The position numbers and the translations under genes were made by a program. The notes under the pieces were generated by a model, which saw only the letters and a list, made by a program, of their open reading frames with translations, had not been told where the DNA came from and made no database searches. From Hevea brasiliensis (lineage: Eukaryota; Streptophyta; Magnoliopsida; Malpighiales; Euphorbiaceae), in the NCBI RefSeq assembly GCF_030052815.1, contig NC_079498.1, forward strand, positions 76,308,992-76,372,991: a stretch of 64,000 nt of DNA. Reading direction: 5' to 3'. This document shows, piece by piece, positions 48,098-59,168 of this stretch. Position 1 is the stretch's first letter. Each line of letters begins with the position of its first letter.

Positions 48098-48130
48098 GGC
48101 ATCATGCATGAGGTCATGCATGATGTCATC
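48098..48130. promoter_or_regulatory. CATGCATGA palindrome in LTR D
   Basis: A near-perfect inverted repeat is built from CATCATGCATGA and TCATGCATGATG around a short centre. It includes TGATGTCA. The same feature is at 56093-56125 in the Gyp-D4 LTR. CATGCATG resembles an RY-type plant element. Confidence 0.4.
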
Positions 48131-48619
48131 CCTTTTTGACTTTTCCATTTCTTTTTATTTATTTATTTATTTATTTTTTATTAGTTCTTTAATTTAATTC
48201 TCGATTTTGAAATTTTCTTTTCTCCAATTTTATTTGACAGTTAGGTCAGGAGTCAGCTCTCGGGGTCAATTGACCAAATTGCCCCTCGCCGGTTCATTCC
48301 GGTTTGTAAATAATTTAACATTTCTTCTGGCTCCCTGACCTAATTATTTAACTGGCTTAACAGTTCTTTTTCGTGATTTTCTCTTTTCCACCGTATTTAT
48401 AAGGGTCCTAAGGACCGCAACATCACTTTTTACGATTCGAAATTTGAGTTTAAAATGACTTCACAGTAGTTCCCAAGAAGGTCACCCATCGTTGTGACTC
48501 TCAGCTCGTTTAACTTCTTCTGTTCTGTTTTTCTTATTTATACTCAACTAATTGAACATTACTAATTATATGTGTTTATGGCTTCTCTAGTTGTCTTAAG
48601 TGTAGTTCTAATCTCCTTA

Positions 48620-51600
48620 TGTAACACCCTTCCTGTAGCAACTCCGTACATTCTACTGTTCCGGTGACCAGTGTTGGTCCGGAAAGCTAGAACGATCGGA
48701 AAAATATTTAAACTAAAGTGAGGGACCATAATTAACTCAAATATTAATAAGAAAAATTTAGTAAAAATTTTAGAAATAAAATACAACTAAGTCAAATGAG
48801 CCGGTGCCCAAGCGATGGGTAACCTAGAGGGAAGTTGCGGTTCTCGCAACTAGGAGCCCTAGACCCGGGGAAAAATTCATAAAATAATTTTTGGGACTCC
48901 AGAGAAGGGCCATTGAGGTTCCTATGGCATTAGAATGCCAAGAAAATATTTAGAAAAATTTTTCAATCGGTACAGACAATTTTGACCCGTTAAGCCAAAC
49001 GGAGGGCATTTTGGTCATTTCCTCTTCAGAGACGATTTTTGGCCGACTTGTCCAGTTAAGTAAATAATTATTATGATCTAAAATATGAATAAATATTGCT
49101 AAAAATTAAATTAAAAATGAATAGAAAAGAAAGAAAGAGAAAATGACTTAAATCCTTAATTATGACATCACTATGATGTCATTTAAATGCCCTCCACTAA
49201 TCAACATTCAACAACACAACAAAAATTCTTTAAAAAGGGAAAAATGACAAATTAAGAAACCAATTTCTGGTTTCTTCTTCCTCTTCAAGCCGTGACCCTC
49301 TCTTCCATCTCCCTCCATTAAAATTTCTTTCATCACTTCCATTTTCCCATGAATTTTCACTACAAAACCCTAGACATCTTTCATTAAAACTTGTCTATAC
49401 CTCTTGGGGAAGTGTTTGGCAGCCTAGAAAAGGAAAGAAAGTGAAGTTTAAGCTTGAGAAAATTCTGCCCTACAAGAGGTTAGTGCCTATTTATACATAA
49501 ATCTCTCTTATTCCATGTTAGAGACTTAAAATGAGTAAGGATTTGTGAATTAAATGAATAAAATTTATGTGTATGTACACCATGAATTTCGGCAGCCCTA
49601 AGGAAGGGATAAGATTGATTGTTTTTGATGGACTTAGAGTGGACTAGAGATCATGATTAAAGAATATATTTATGTGGATAATGAATTAGTGAGGTAATTA
49701 AGGTATCTTGTGTAAATTCATAATGGGAATTAGGGTTTTGGGGGTGAAACTTGGACTTTGCTCATGAAATGGTGAGTGAACATTCTAATGGTCAATTAGT
49801 GACCATTTGAGGTAAGTTGACCATAATTTGAAGTGAATTAGGGTATTACAAAATGAATTGGTATGCTGCCTAGTGAGGGCAGCAGGTGAGGCTGTGAGTC
49901 CAGCCTGTTTGGACTGTCATAACTCTGGCTGTGTAGGTTTAATTGGTGTTTGGCCAATTGGAAATGAAACTAGACACATAATGGCATAATTTTGGTGAAG
50001 AAACCATGCCCAAAAGACCAAAGCAAGTGGACCAAAAACTGGCCCCAATCTGGATGTCCTGCAACCAGATTCTGCAGAATAACCAAATAAACAGTAATTG
50101 TTCATTTGGCTATAACTCATTGTAGAATGGCCCAATTGACCTGAAATTTTTACAGCAAAAAGTTAAGATATAGACAAAAAACTTTCATGAAGAAACCTAT
50201 CCCAAATTATGACAGAACCTATCCAACAAGGCAGTTGCAGTCACTATTCACTGCACTGTAGATATGGTCAGTTCTGCAAATTTTTCAATCTGGCCAGTTG
50301 TGGTTTTTAGACCATAACTGGAGCTACAAAACTCTAAATGGAGTGATTCAAAAAACGAAATTCAACTAGACAAAATAAGGAACAACTTTCATGTTTATCA
50401 TTTTCTCAAATTCTCACTGCAACAGCAACTAATGAATAGTAAAGTTTAGGTATGAAAACTGAAAAATTCTGCTCCCTTAGTTGAAGCTTAGAAATGGTAT
50501 TGGTGATTAATGCCAACAAGTTTTGAATGCAAAATGTGGTATGTTGGGAGTGTCAAAACCAATGTACCTATTTTCTATGCAAAAAGTCAATATTTTTGTT
50601 GACTAATGAAGTGAATAGTAACATCAAAACTTGAAATTCAAAAATTGAAGAATTCTAAAGTATCAAATGCCCTAGTATACCTAACAAGATTGGTTTGGAT
50701 AGTTTGGCATGCCAATAGGGTTTAGTTAGCAGTACTGCACTTGGCATTATGCCATTATGTGATTTTATGGCTTTTAGCCATTTTGACATTGTGTTGAGAC
50801 TTGGCCTCGTGCCTCATATTATTTACAGCTTGTTAGCTGTTCTGTTGCACACTGGGAGATACATATGTGACCGATGGTGTGACGGCCCGAGGTACTTGAT
50901 ACCCAGTGCCAGTTTACCTGTTTATCCAGTGCAGTCGTTCAGTATAGGTTACTTGGGCAATCAAAAGAATTAAAGTGGATAAAATTAATGAAATAAATGA
51001 TTATAACGAGTACAAAACAAGTAAAACATCGATACATTCAATGCATATTTATTTCTGTCATTTCTTTTTATTTTATTATTGGCACCACTAAGCATTATTG
51101 CTTAGCGCGTTGCTTTTGCCACACGTAGGTTCTGGAGATACTGATCGAGAGCCCAGTAGACCGCAGACTGGGTGAGACCATCCTGCAACTCTGCATAGTG
51201 TCCGTGTCACCTCACCATCTTCAGTGCATTGGTAGGACACTAGGTTTCATTTTGGTATTTTGTAACTAAAATTTTATTTTATCATATGTAATTGAACTTA
51301 TGTAATGTATTTTGATGTCCATGTAAATAATGAAAATTGTGGTTATGAATGTAAAATTTGAGTGTTTATTTATTGCTTGTATATGAGTATCATGAGAAAT
51401 GAATGTTTGAGTAATGGAAAGGTTGTTGAAAATCATATTAAGACTTTGTTGATAAAATGGAGTTGGGATTGTTTGGAAATGATTTTGGAAGTGTTTTTCA
51501 CAGGTTCCGAAGAACTGTTTTCTCCATTTTTAGCCGGTACTCTGCCGGATTTTCTATAAAATTTTCGGAACCTCAAATAAATTATAATGTCAATAAATGA

Positions 51601-51732
51601 CTTAAATGAATAATATTTCACAAGTTATATTCAAAACTATGATAAAAATTAATTAAGATAAAATAGAGTGTTCCGGTACACCGTGTGACCTATCTTACTC
51701 GGATATACTGTAGACGGGTAAGGGGTATCACA
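48620..51732 (+). mobile_element. Solo LTR, family C (copy 2)
   Basis: This 3,113-bp LTR with ends TGTAACACCC...GGTATCACA is flanked by CCTTA (48615-48619 and 51733-51737). It is the inverted counterpart of 38454-41552. It lies inside the D LTR of Gyp-D3; removing it rejoins sequence that is continuous in the Gyp-D4 LTR (CGGACAATTAAGG / GGATTAGAA). There is no internal region. Confidence 0.95.
51081..51130 (+). other. Double-hairpin module, LTR C copy 2
   Basis: The first stem CTAAGCA-TTAT-TGCTTAG is intact. The second stem CGCGT...ACACG has one mismatch. Flanks GGCACCA and TAGG are kept. Confidence 0.65.
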
Positions 51733-51861
51733 CCTTAATTGTCCGGACCGACACCGGTCACCGGAACAGTGAAATATACCAGGCTATGCAAATAAGGGTG
51801 TTACAATTCTCCCCCCCTTAAATAAATTTTGTCTTGAAATTTTACCGGGTATTAATCTCTG

Positions 51862-53250
51862 AATAGCTATGGGTGCTGTCTCTTCATGTCCTCCTCTTGT
51901 TCCCAAGTAGCCTCTTGGCCTGAATGATGGTTCCACAACACTTTTACCAACGGTATCTATTTGTTCCGTAGTTGCTTCACCTCATAAGCCAGAATCTCTA
52001 TGGCTTCTTCTTCATATGTGAGGTCTGGATTCACTTCAATTTCCTCTACTGGTAGTACATGAGATGGGTCTGATCGATACGTCCTCAGCATAGACACATA
52101 GAAGACATTATGTATCTTCTCCAACTCTGGAGGTAGTGCCAAATGATAAGCCAAAGGACCCACTCTTTCCAGAACCTCATATGGCCCAATAAAACGAGGA
52201 CTCAGTTTCCCCTTTCTGCCGAATCTCATAATTCTCTTCCAAGGAGAAACTTTGAGGAAAACTTTCTCACCCACTGCATACTCAATATCCCTTCTTTTCA
52301 AATCAATGTAGGACTTTTGACGGTCTGATGCAGTCTTAAGTCGATCTCGGATCACCCTGATTTTCTCCTCAGTTTGTTGAACAATTTCGGGTCCAATCAT
52401 TTTTCTTTCACCCACGTCATTCCAACACAACGGGGTTCTACATATTTTGCCATACAAAGCTTCATATAGAGGCATCCCAATGCTTGATTGGTAGCTGTTG
52501 TTGTAAGCAAACTCAATCAAAGGCAAGTGTGTATCCCAACTGCCCTCAAACTCAATCACACAAGCCCGTAGCATGTCCTTCAAGATTTGAATTACCCTCT
52601 CAGACTGGCCATCTGTCTGTGGGTGGAATGCAATACTGAAGTTCAATCTAGTTCCTAGGGCTCTCTGAAGACTACCCCAGAATGTAGAAGTGAACCTAGG
52701 ATCTCTGTCTGATACAATAGATACTGGCACTCTATGCAGTTTCACAATCTCATCAATGTACAACTTGGCCAATCTTTCTAAACTGTAGTCCATCCGGATT
52801 GGCAGAAAATGAGCAGACTTGGTTAGTCTGTCAACAATGACCCATATTGCATCATGACTCTTTTGTGTCCTCGGAAGTCCCATCACAAAATCCATCGTTA
52901 TTCTTTCCCATTTCCATTCTGGTACTGGTAGTGGATGTAACAACCCAGCGGGTACTTGATGCTCTGCCTTTACTTGCTGACAAGTTAGGCATTTAGAAAC
53001 AAACTCTACTACATCTCTCTTCATACCCATCCACCAGTAATGCTCCTTTAGCCCTCTATACATTTTTGTGCCACCAGGGTGCATGGCAAAAGGAGACTCA
53101 TGTGCTTCCTTCAAAATGATCTGCCTCAAATCAACATTATTAGGAACACACATTCTGCCCTGGTGTAGTAATAGACCATCATTTCTAACTGAGAACTCAG
53201 GTTTCTTGCCCTGCTGGACTTCCTCTAATAATTTCTGATACTTTTAGTCA
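51862..53250 (-). pseudogene. Gyp-D3 integrase with chromodomain, one late stop
   Basis: Open from 53153 to 51957: zinc finger ([16 protein letters not shown]), catalytic core with TMDFV (Asp), SDRDPRF (Asp) and QTDGQSER (Glu), then LSPRFIGPYEVLERVG and the start of the chromodomain. A TAG at 51957-51959 follows LRNK where CAG (Gln) is expected; the rest (LVKVLWNHHSG, ATWEQEED) continues in frame to about 51862. All catalytic and zinc ligands are present, making this the best-kept integrase with Gyp-D4's. Confidence 0.9.
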
Positions 53251-53312
53251 TTCTGAGCAGCCATTCTGATCTGATCAATCAACACTGGCTGTACATGCAA
53301 TGCAATTACTGT

Positions 53313-54344
53313 CTACCCCTCATTATTAATCTCTAAGCTGGCATGTAATGATCTCAACTCATGTACCATAGACAAAGAAGTAACCCGTAGACTTGCTATA
53401 GTCTTGCGACTTAAGGCATCAGCTACAACATTAGCTTTCCCTAGATGATAGTCTATCAGACAATCATAGTCTTTTATCAACTCTAACCATCTCCTCTGTC
53501 TCAAATTCAACTCTTTCTGGGTGCCCAAATATTTCAAACTCTTATGATCTGTGTAGATGTAACACTTTTCCCCATACAAATAGTGTCTCCAGATCTTAAG
53601 AGCAAACACTATAGCTGCAAGCTCCAAGTCATGTGTTGGATAATTCCTCTCATGCAGTTTTAGCTGGCGTGATGCATAGGCAATGACATTTCGATCTTGC
53701 ATCAGTACACAGCCTAACCCATTGTGAGAAGCATCACTATAAACTGTATATTCTTTACTCAGAGTAGGTAAATTCAGGACTGGGGCTTCAGTCAAACATT
53801 TCTTCAATTCATCAAAACTCTGTTGGCATTTATCCGTCCACTGAAATTTCACATCTTTTCTAAGCAGCTTGGTCAATGGAGATGCCAACATGGAGAATCC
53901 CTTCACAAATTGACGGTAGTATCCAGCTAAACCCAGAAAACTGCGAATCTCTGTGACATTTCTGGGTGGCCTCCAATTAAGGACAGCCTCAATCTTACTT
54001 GGATCTACCTTGATGCCCTCTTCTGATACTACATGCCCCAAGAAAGATATTTCCTTCAGCCAAAATTCACACTTCGACAATTTGGCATATAGTTGTTTCT
54101 CCCTCAAAGTCTGTAGTACAATCCGCAGATGTCTATCATGCTCTTCTGCACTCCTCGAATAGACCAATATATCATCAATGAATACCACAACAAACTGGTT
54201 GAGGTATGGTCTGAAGATAGTGTTCATCAAATACATAAAAGCAGCCGGAGCATTAGTTAACCCGAATGGCATAACTCGGAACTCATAATGGCCATAGCGG
54301 GTTCTGAAGGCAGTTTTAGGAATACTCTGCTCTTGTACTTTCAA
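53313..54344 (-). pseudogene. Gyp-D3 RT (C-terminal part) and RNase H
   Basis: A single open frame begins within RT at [13 protein letters not shown], just before [13 protein letters not shown] and the active site [11 protein letters not shown]. RNase H follows with [28 protein letters not shown] and VADALSRK. The N-terminal third of RT is missing because of the deletion joint at about 54345. The first Met is not a natural start. A stop after INNEG at 53313 separates it from integrase. Confidence 0.9.
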
Positions 54345-55545
54345 CTGTAATACCTCAGCAGCTCAGTTTGCTGCTCCTCTAGTCTCTGTATCTGCGACAG
54401 CAGTGGTGCGCAACATACTAAAATAATCTTTATGCAAAACTTAAATCACATTTATTAAAAAATTTGACTAAACATGAGCATTAAACACAAAATATGAATT
54501 ATGAAATTTTAATACAAACCAAGTTCATTTTGAAATATCAAAACACATTTCATAAAACCCACAGTTAGATCATCCCATTTGAAACAAATAGAATCTCAAT
54601 AGCCAGAGGCTAAAGAGAAATCACATCACAAGGCTAGCTAGCTCAAATATATGGATATCCATTCACATCCTCTTCTACTAGCACACCTTAACATTTCTCC
54701 AGAGAAGGAATCAAAATTTGAAACTAATTACCCCCACTAGTCGTGCTAGTGAGGTGTTGAAATATATGGTCATGACACTGTGGTTTCAAAACTTATCTTA
54801 ACAATTTTCTAAACATTGTCATTTCAAATATACATAATAACTTTCAACAATTTAAATCAAACATCATAAGAATGCCATAATCTAATATTTTACATTATTC
54901 AAAACAGTATGCAACAGATGATTATAAAAAGTATACGTTGTGCACAAACCTCAAGCGAGTCGCCTCTTGGCCTTTACTTGGTTCCTCGGGTTTTTTCTCG
55001 GTGTTCTTTTCAACTGAAACACACAATTTCACAGTATTTTAGTACCATAACTTAGCATAAATCCAAAAATAAATTTAACTTCACTTTTACCTAGTCTAAC
55101 GTGCTAAACTCGACGTTCTTGAAATTTTGTGTTTTGGGTTACTATTCACTACACTATTTAAGTCAAAATATTGACTTTCTAAGGCTTAATAGGTATGGGA
55201 ATTCCAACTTTATCCACATACCACATTTTGGTCACCAAACTTGTTGGTTTTGGTCATTTTCTCAAAACTTAGGTCATTTAGGCAAAATGGCCACATTTTC
55301 AGTTTTGGTGTCCCTAATTGTACTGTTTCATTGGTCCGTTTACTATTGGAATTTGGCAAAACTTTCTTCATAGAAAATGTTTCCTATTGTCTTAAGTTTA
55401 TTCTCCTTTTTGAATCACCCCAATTGGAGTTTTGTACCTCAAGTTTTAAGCAAATTACGTTTACTGTTCATGCTGCAGAATTTGGTTCTGCAGATTTGTT
55501 GCTCCAACTTTGTTCAGCAATTTGATCAAGTTAAGTCCATAATGT
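54345..55545 (-). repeat. Truncated LTR D, right-hand piece of Gyp-D3
   Basis: It matches LTR D from about 45656 to 46883 in the same orientation, beginning in the middle of the LTR right at the RT joint. Compared with 45698-45743 it lacks about 32 bp covering both hairpins (near 54390-54405). It is cut by Gyp-D4 at 55546; the rest of the LTR should lie right of the window. Confidence 0.88.
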
Positions 55546-56092
55546 TGTAACACCCCTATTTGTATAGCCTGGTATATTTCACTGTTCCGGTGACCGGTGT
55601 CGGTCCGGACAATTAAGGGGATTAGAACCATACTTAAGACAACTAGAGAAACCATAAACACAAATAATTAGTAATGTTGAATTAGTTAAGTATAAATAAG
55701 AAAAACAGAACATAAGAAGTTAAACGAGCCGAGAGTCACAGCGATGGGTGACCTCCTCGGGAACGACTGCGAAGTCGATTTAAACTCAAATTTCGAACCG
55801 TAAAATGTGACGCTGCGGTCCTTAGGACCCTTATGAACACAGTGGAAAAGAGAAAATCACGAAAAAGAATTGTTAAGCCAGTCAAATAATTAGGTCAGGG
55901 AGCCGGAAGAAATATGGAATTATTTGCAAACCGGGATGAACCGGCGAGGGGCAATTTGGTCAATTGACCCCGAGAGCTAACTCCTGACCTAACTGTCAAA
56001 TAAAATCGGAGAAAAGAAAATTTCAGAATTGAGAATTAAATTAAAGAACTAATAGAAAAAAAAAAAGAGAAAAATAAAAAAGTAAAAAGGTG

Positions 56093-56125
56093 ATGACATC
56101 ATGCATGACCTCATGCATGATGCCA
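56093..56125. promoter_or_regulatory. CATGCATGA palindrome in Gyp-D4 LTR
   Basis: TGACATCATGCATGA followed by TCATGCATGATG around a 2-3 base centre. It is the inverted equivalent of 48098-48130 and lies in the likely U3 upstream of AT-rich promoter-like DNA. Confidence 0.4.
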
Positions 56126-58290
56126 TAAATAAATTAATTAATTTAATTAATTAATTAGGTTTTTGTGGTCTTCCATAAACCAAAATAGATAAAAGAAAAT
56201 AAAAGAAAAAAAATTTTCATTTTAGCTCTTCTTCTTCCTTTGTGCCGCCCCACCTCTTCCCAAGTTCCTCCATGAATTTTCTTCATTTAAGCTTACACTT
56301 AAGCTTAAATTCCTTCACTTAATCTTCATAACTCCCCTAAAAACCTTACTAGAGTTTGCAATCTCAACTTAAGAACAAGAAAGAAAGAAGAAAGGAGGAG
56401 AAAAATTGAAGATTTGGTATTAAAGTTGAGGTAAGTGTATCAATTTAAAAGTTGAGATTTGATTGTTGTGTTTTGGTTTGAATTAGCTTGTAATATGTTT
56501 AAAACGAAAAGAAAAAGATTGTGAGGACCATTACTGAAATTTCGGCCTGGTTGAAGGGAGTATGATTTTGTATAGTTTGATGGATTTAAATGAGTTTATG
56601 GACCTCCATTAGTTGATTGATTATGGTTGATAGCTTTGAATTTAGTTAATTGCAACAATTAAGTGAGTTAGGGTTTTGGGACTTAGGGTTTGTGAACTAA
56701 AAATGTAAGAAATAAGTAAATTGCATCTTTGACCTATTGTGAAGTGAAATAATGGTCAATTATGACCAAATGAGTTGTGTGGGAATGGTAGGAAATTAAG
56801 TTAAATTCGGAGGTCCAGCAGCATGACCAAGTCAACTTTGAAGGACCAAAACGGAAATTTTACAAGTCCAATTGATATGGTACCAATTGGGGATGAAAAT
56901 AGACATAAAATGACACAATTTTCATTTAGGAACCATGCCCAAAAAGTAACCAAAACTTAGTGAACCAATTTACCAAAGTTGGATAAGAGCAGTCTGCCAC
57001 TGTACAAACTGACCAAATGAACAGTATTTGTTCATTTGATCATAACTCAAGCTAGTCAGGTCAAGTTGACCTGAAATTTTACCAGTGGTTAGATGAAATA
57101 TAGACCTAAAACTTTCATGAAGAACACAAGTCCAAATTTTGCCAGCAACCAAGCCATTTGGCCACCCCAACTTGGTGACCCAAATCTGCCAGCACCAAAC
57201 TTTGCCCAGAAAATCTGGGTTATTTTCCATCCGGCAGCCCTAATTCAAAGGGCCATAACTTGAGCTACAAAACTGCAATTGGAGTGATCCAAAAATGAGA
57301 ATAAACTTAAGATAATAAGGAACATTTTCTATGAAGGAAGGTTTGCCAAATTCCCACAGTAGATTAACCAATGGAACAGTGCAACTTGGAGCACCAAAAC
57401 TCAAAATTTGACAATTTGGCCAAAAGGACTTAAACTTTGAGAAAATGACCAAAACCAACAAATTTAATGACCAAAATGTGGTATGTGGGTGAAGTTGGAG
57501 TGCCAATACCTATTAAGCCTTAAAAAGTCAACAATTTGACTTGAATAGTATAGTGAATAGAAACCCAAAACACAAAAACTTCGAGAACGTCGAAATTAGC
57601 ACATTAAAGCTAGATAAAAATGAAGTGAAATTTATTTTTGGATTTATACTAAGTTATGGTACTGAAACACTGTGAAATTGTGTGTTTCAGCTGAAAAAGA
57701 CTTGAAAACTCGAAGAGACTGAGTCAAGGCCTAAAGGCGACTCACGTCAGGTCTGTGCACAATTATTCTTGTTTAAATGTTTTATGCGCAAAAATTTGAC
57801 TTCTGTGATTAATTATGTACTGTGTTGCCATTTTATAATCGCAAATATGACTTTGGAAATTGATTAGATTTTTCATAAATTATTTGAATAAATTGTTTTG
57901 AATTGATTTTATGTTCACACTTAGCATGACAGTATCACATTATTCCTCCTCCATTTATGGGGTTGAGATCGTTTATTTTTCTCCCTCTCTGGCTTGCCAG
58001 TTGAGGTTGAGATCGGATGAGTACTCATTAGCTAGCTAGCCACCTCCCTCATTGATTTTGATTAATGGGGTTGTAGATTGCTTTGTCATGGTGTACAACA
58101 CGGCATTGATCGGAAATTTTGTGTCATGGCTTAAGTTGTGTATGATTTTGGCAACACTGTGTTTAATGAATTATTTGACTAAATGGTGTTATTATGAGCT
58201 CTGATATTTGTGAAATGTGATTGAGAAATATTTAAATTGTGTTTTGGTAATGAATGATTATGTATCGTATTTTAAATTTTTATTGTGCAC

Positions 58291-58336
58291 CACTGAGTAT
58301 TTTTATACTCAGTGATAGCTTATTTTGCTGTCGCAG
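58291..58336 (+). other. Double-hairpin module, LTR D (Gyp-D4)
   Basis: Stem CTGAGTAT-TTTT-ATACTCAG is two pairs longer than in the other D copy, with both sides changed together. Stem TGATAGC...GCTGTCG follows, then CAG. It lies about 650 bp before the LTR end. Confidence 0.75.
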
Positions 58337-58992
58337 ATAAGAGCACGGAGAAAGCAGCAGAGTGAGCTGCTATCGAATTGTGGACCACATCGATCATTTT
58401 GTACGGGTATTATTTTATACCCTTGTAGATAATTTTGATGTAAATATAGAAATGTTGTATGTATCAATGTAAGTTGAGTAGTTGTAAATAAATTGTAATA
58501 ATATTATTTTGGATTTTCTTCCGTAAATTTAATATCTGTACATATGAATTTCATGATTTATGCCTTGTGAATGATGCATTAAATATTTTGAGATGATGAA
58601 TTTTGATTTGTATTGTGGAAATTACTTTGAAGTGATTGAATTGAGTTGATTGAGATTTATTGGAGGTTGGGAGATGTGAAAAATTTTTGGAAGTGTTTTT
58701 CTCATGTATTTGAAGAACTGTTTTCTCTAATTACAAACGGAACTCTGTCAAAATTTTTTTAAAATTTGCGGCAAAATTAAAATGGACAAAAATTTTTACT
58801 AGTATTTAAACTTTGAATAAATGGTTTTAATTCCTACCAAAATGCTCACCACTTCCAAAATATAAGAAAATTATTTTAAAATGCCTTGCAGGGTGCTTAA
58901 TGAGTTATCGGTAGGTGAAGTTCGGTAGTTCATTAAGTTTTCTACGGGATCATGTTATGCCTTACGGAGGGGTAAGGTGTGAGATGTTTTAG

Positions 58993-59004
58993 TGGTATCA
59001 GAGC
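58993..59004 (+). other. Gyp-D4 primer binding site
   Basis: TGGTATCAGAGC is a perfect standard complement to initiator tRNA-Met, eight bases after the LTR. Confidence 0.93.
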
Positions 59005-59168
59005 ATAGTTTTTCAATAAATTTTGACTATGTCTATGAACATTTTATTGATAAGTACAACTGCTCAAGTGTCTTAAATTGATACATATGACATATTTACA
59101 TCATGAATATGCATTAACGGAGGTCAACCTCCTTGTGTTTGATATCAGGAAGTAGAAAATTTGAGAAA

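Larger units (their letters stand above)
44977..51805 (-). repeat. Gyp-D3 3' LTR (family D), split by a solo LTR
   Basis: The parts 44977-48619 and 51738-51805 make one LTR of about 3.7 kb, with plus-strand ends TGTCACACC...GGTGTTACA. It is related along its length to the Gyp-D4 LTR (55546-58984) in inverted orientation. The solo LTR C sits only about 70 bp from the LTR start. It contains a double-hairpin module at 45698-45743 and a palindrome at 48098-48130. Confidence 0.9.
44977..55545 (-). mobile_element. Gyp-D3: Ty3/gypsy chromovirus, internally deleted
   Basis: On the minus strand: a truncated 5' LTR piece (55545-54345), RT and RNase H, integrase with chromodomain, polypurine tract and 3' LTR (51805-44977, split by a solo LTR). 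Primer site, gag, protease and the RT start are deleted together with about 0.7 kb of LTR, at a joint near 54345. The left target-site candidate is GGGTC (44972-44976). Gyp-D4 breaks the other LTR at 55546. Confidence 0.9.
55546..58984 (+). repeat. Gyp-D4 5' LTR (family D)
   Basis: This 3,439-bp LTR starts TGTAACACCCC and ends GTGTGAGA (CA changed to GA). It contains the CCGGTGACC box near its start, the palindrome at 56093-56125, degenerate 200-bp-type units near 56900-57500, and a double-hairpin module at 58291-58336. Confidence 0.92.
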
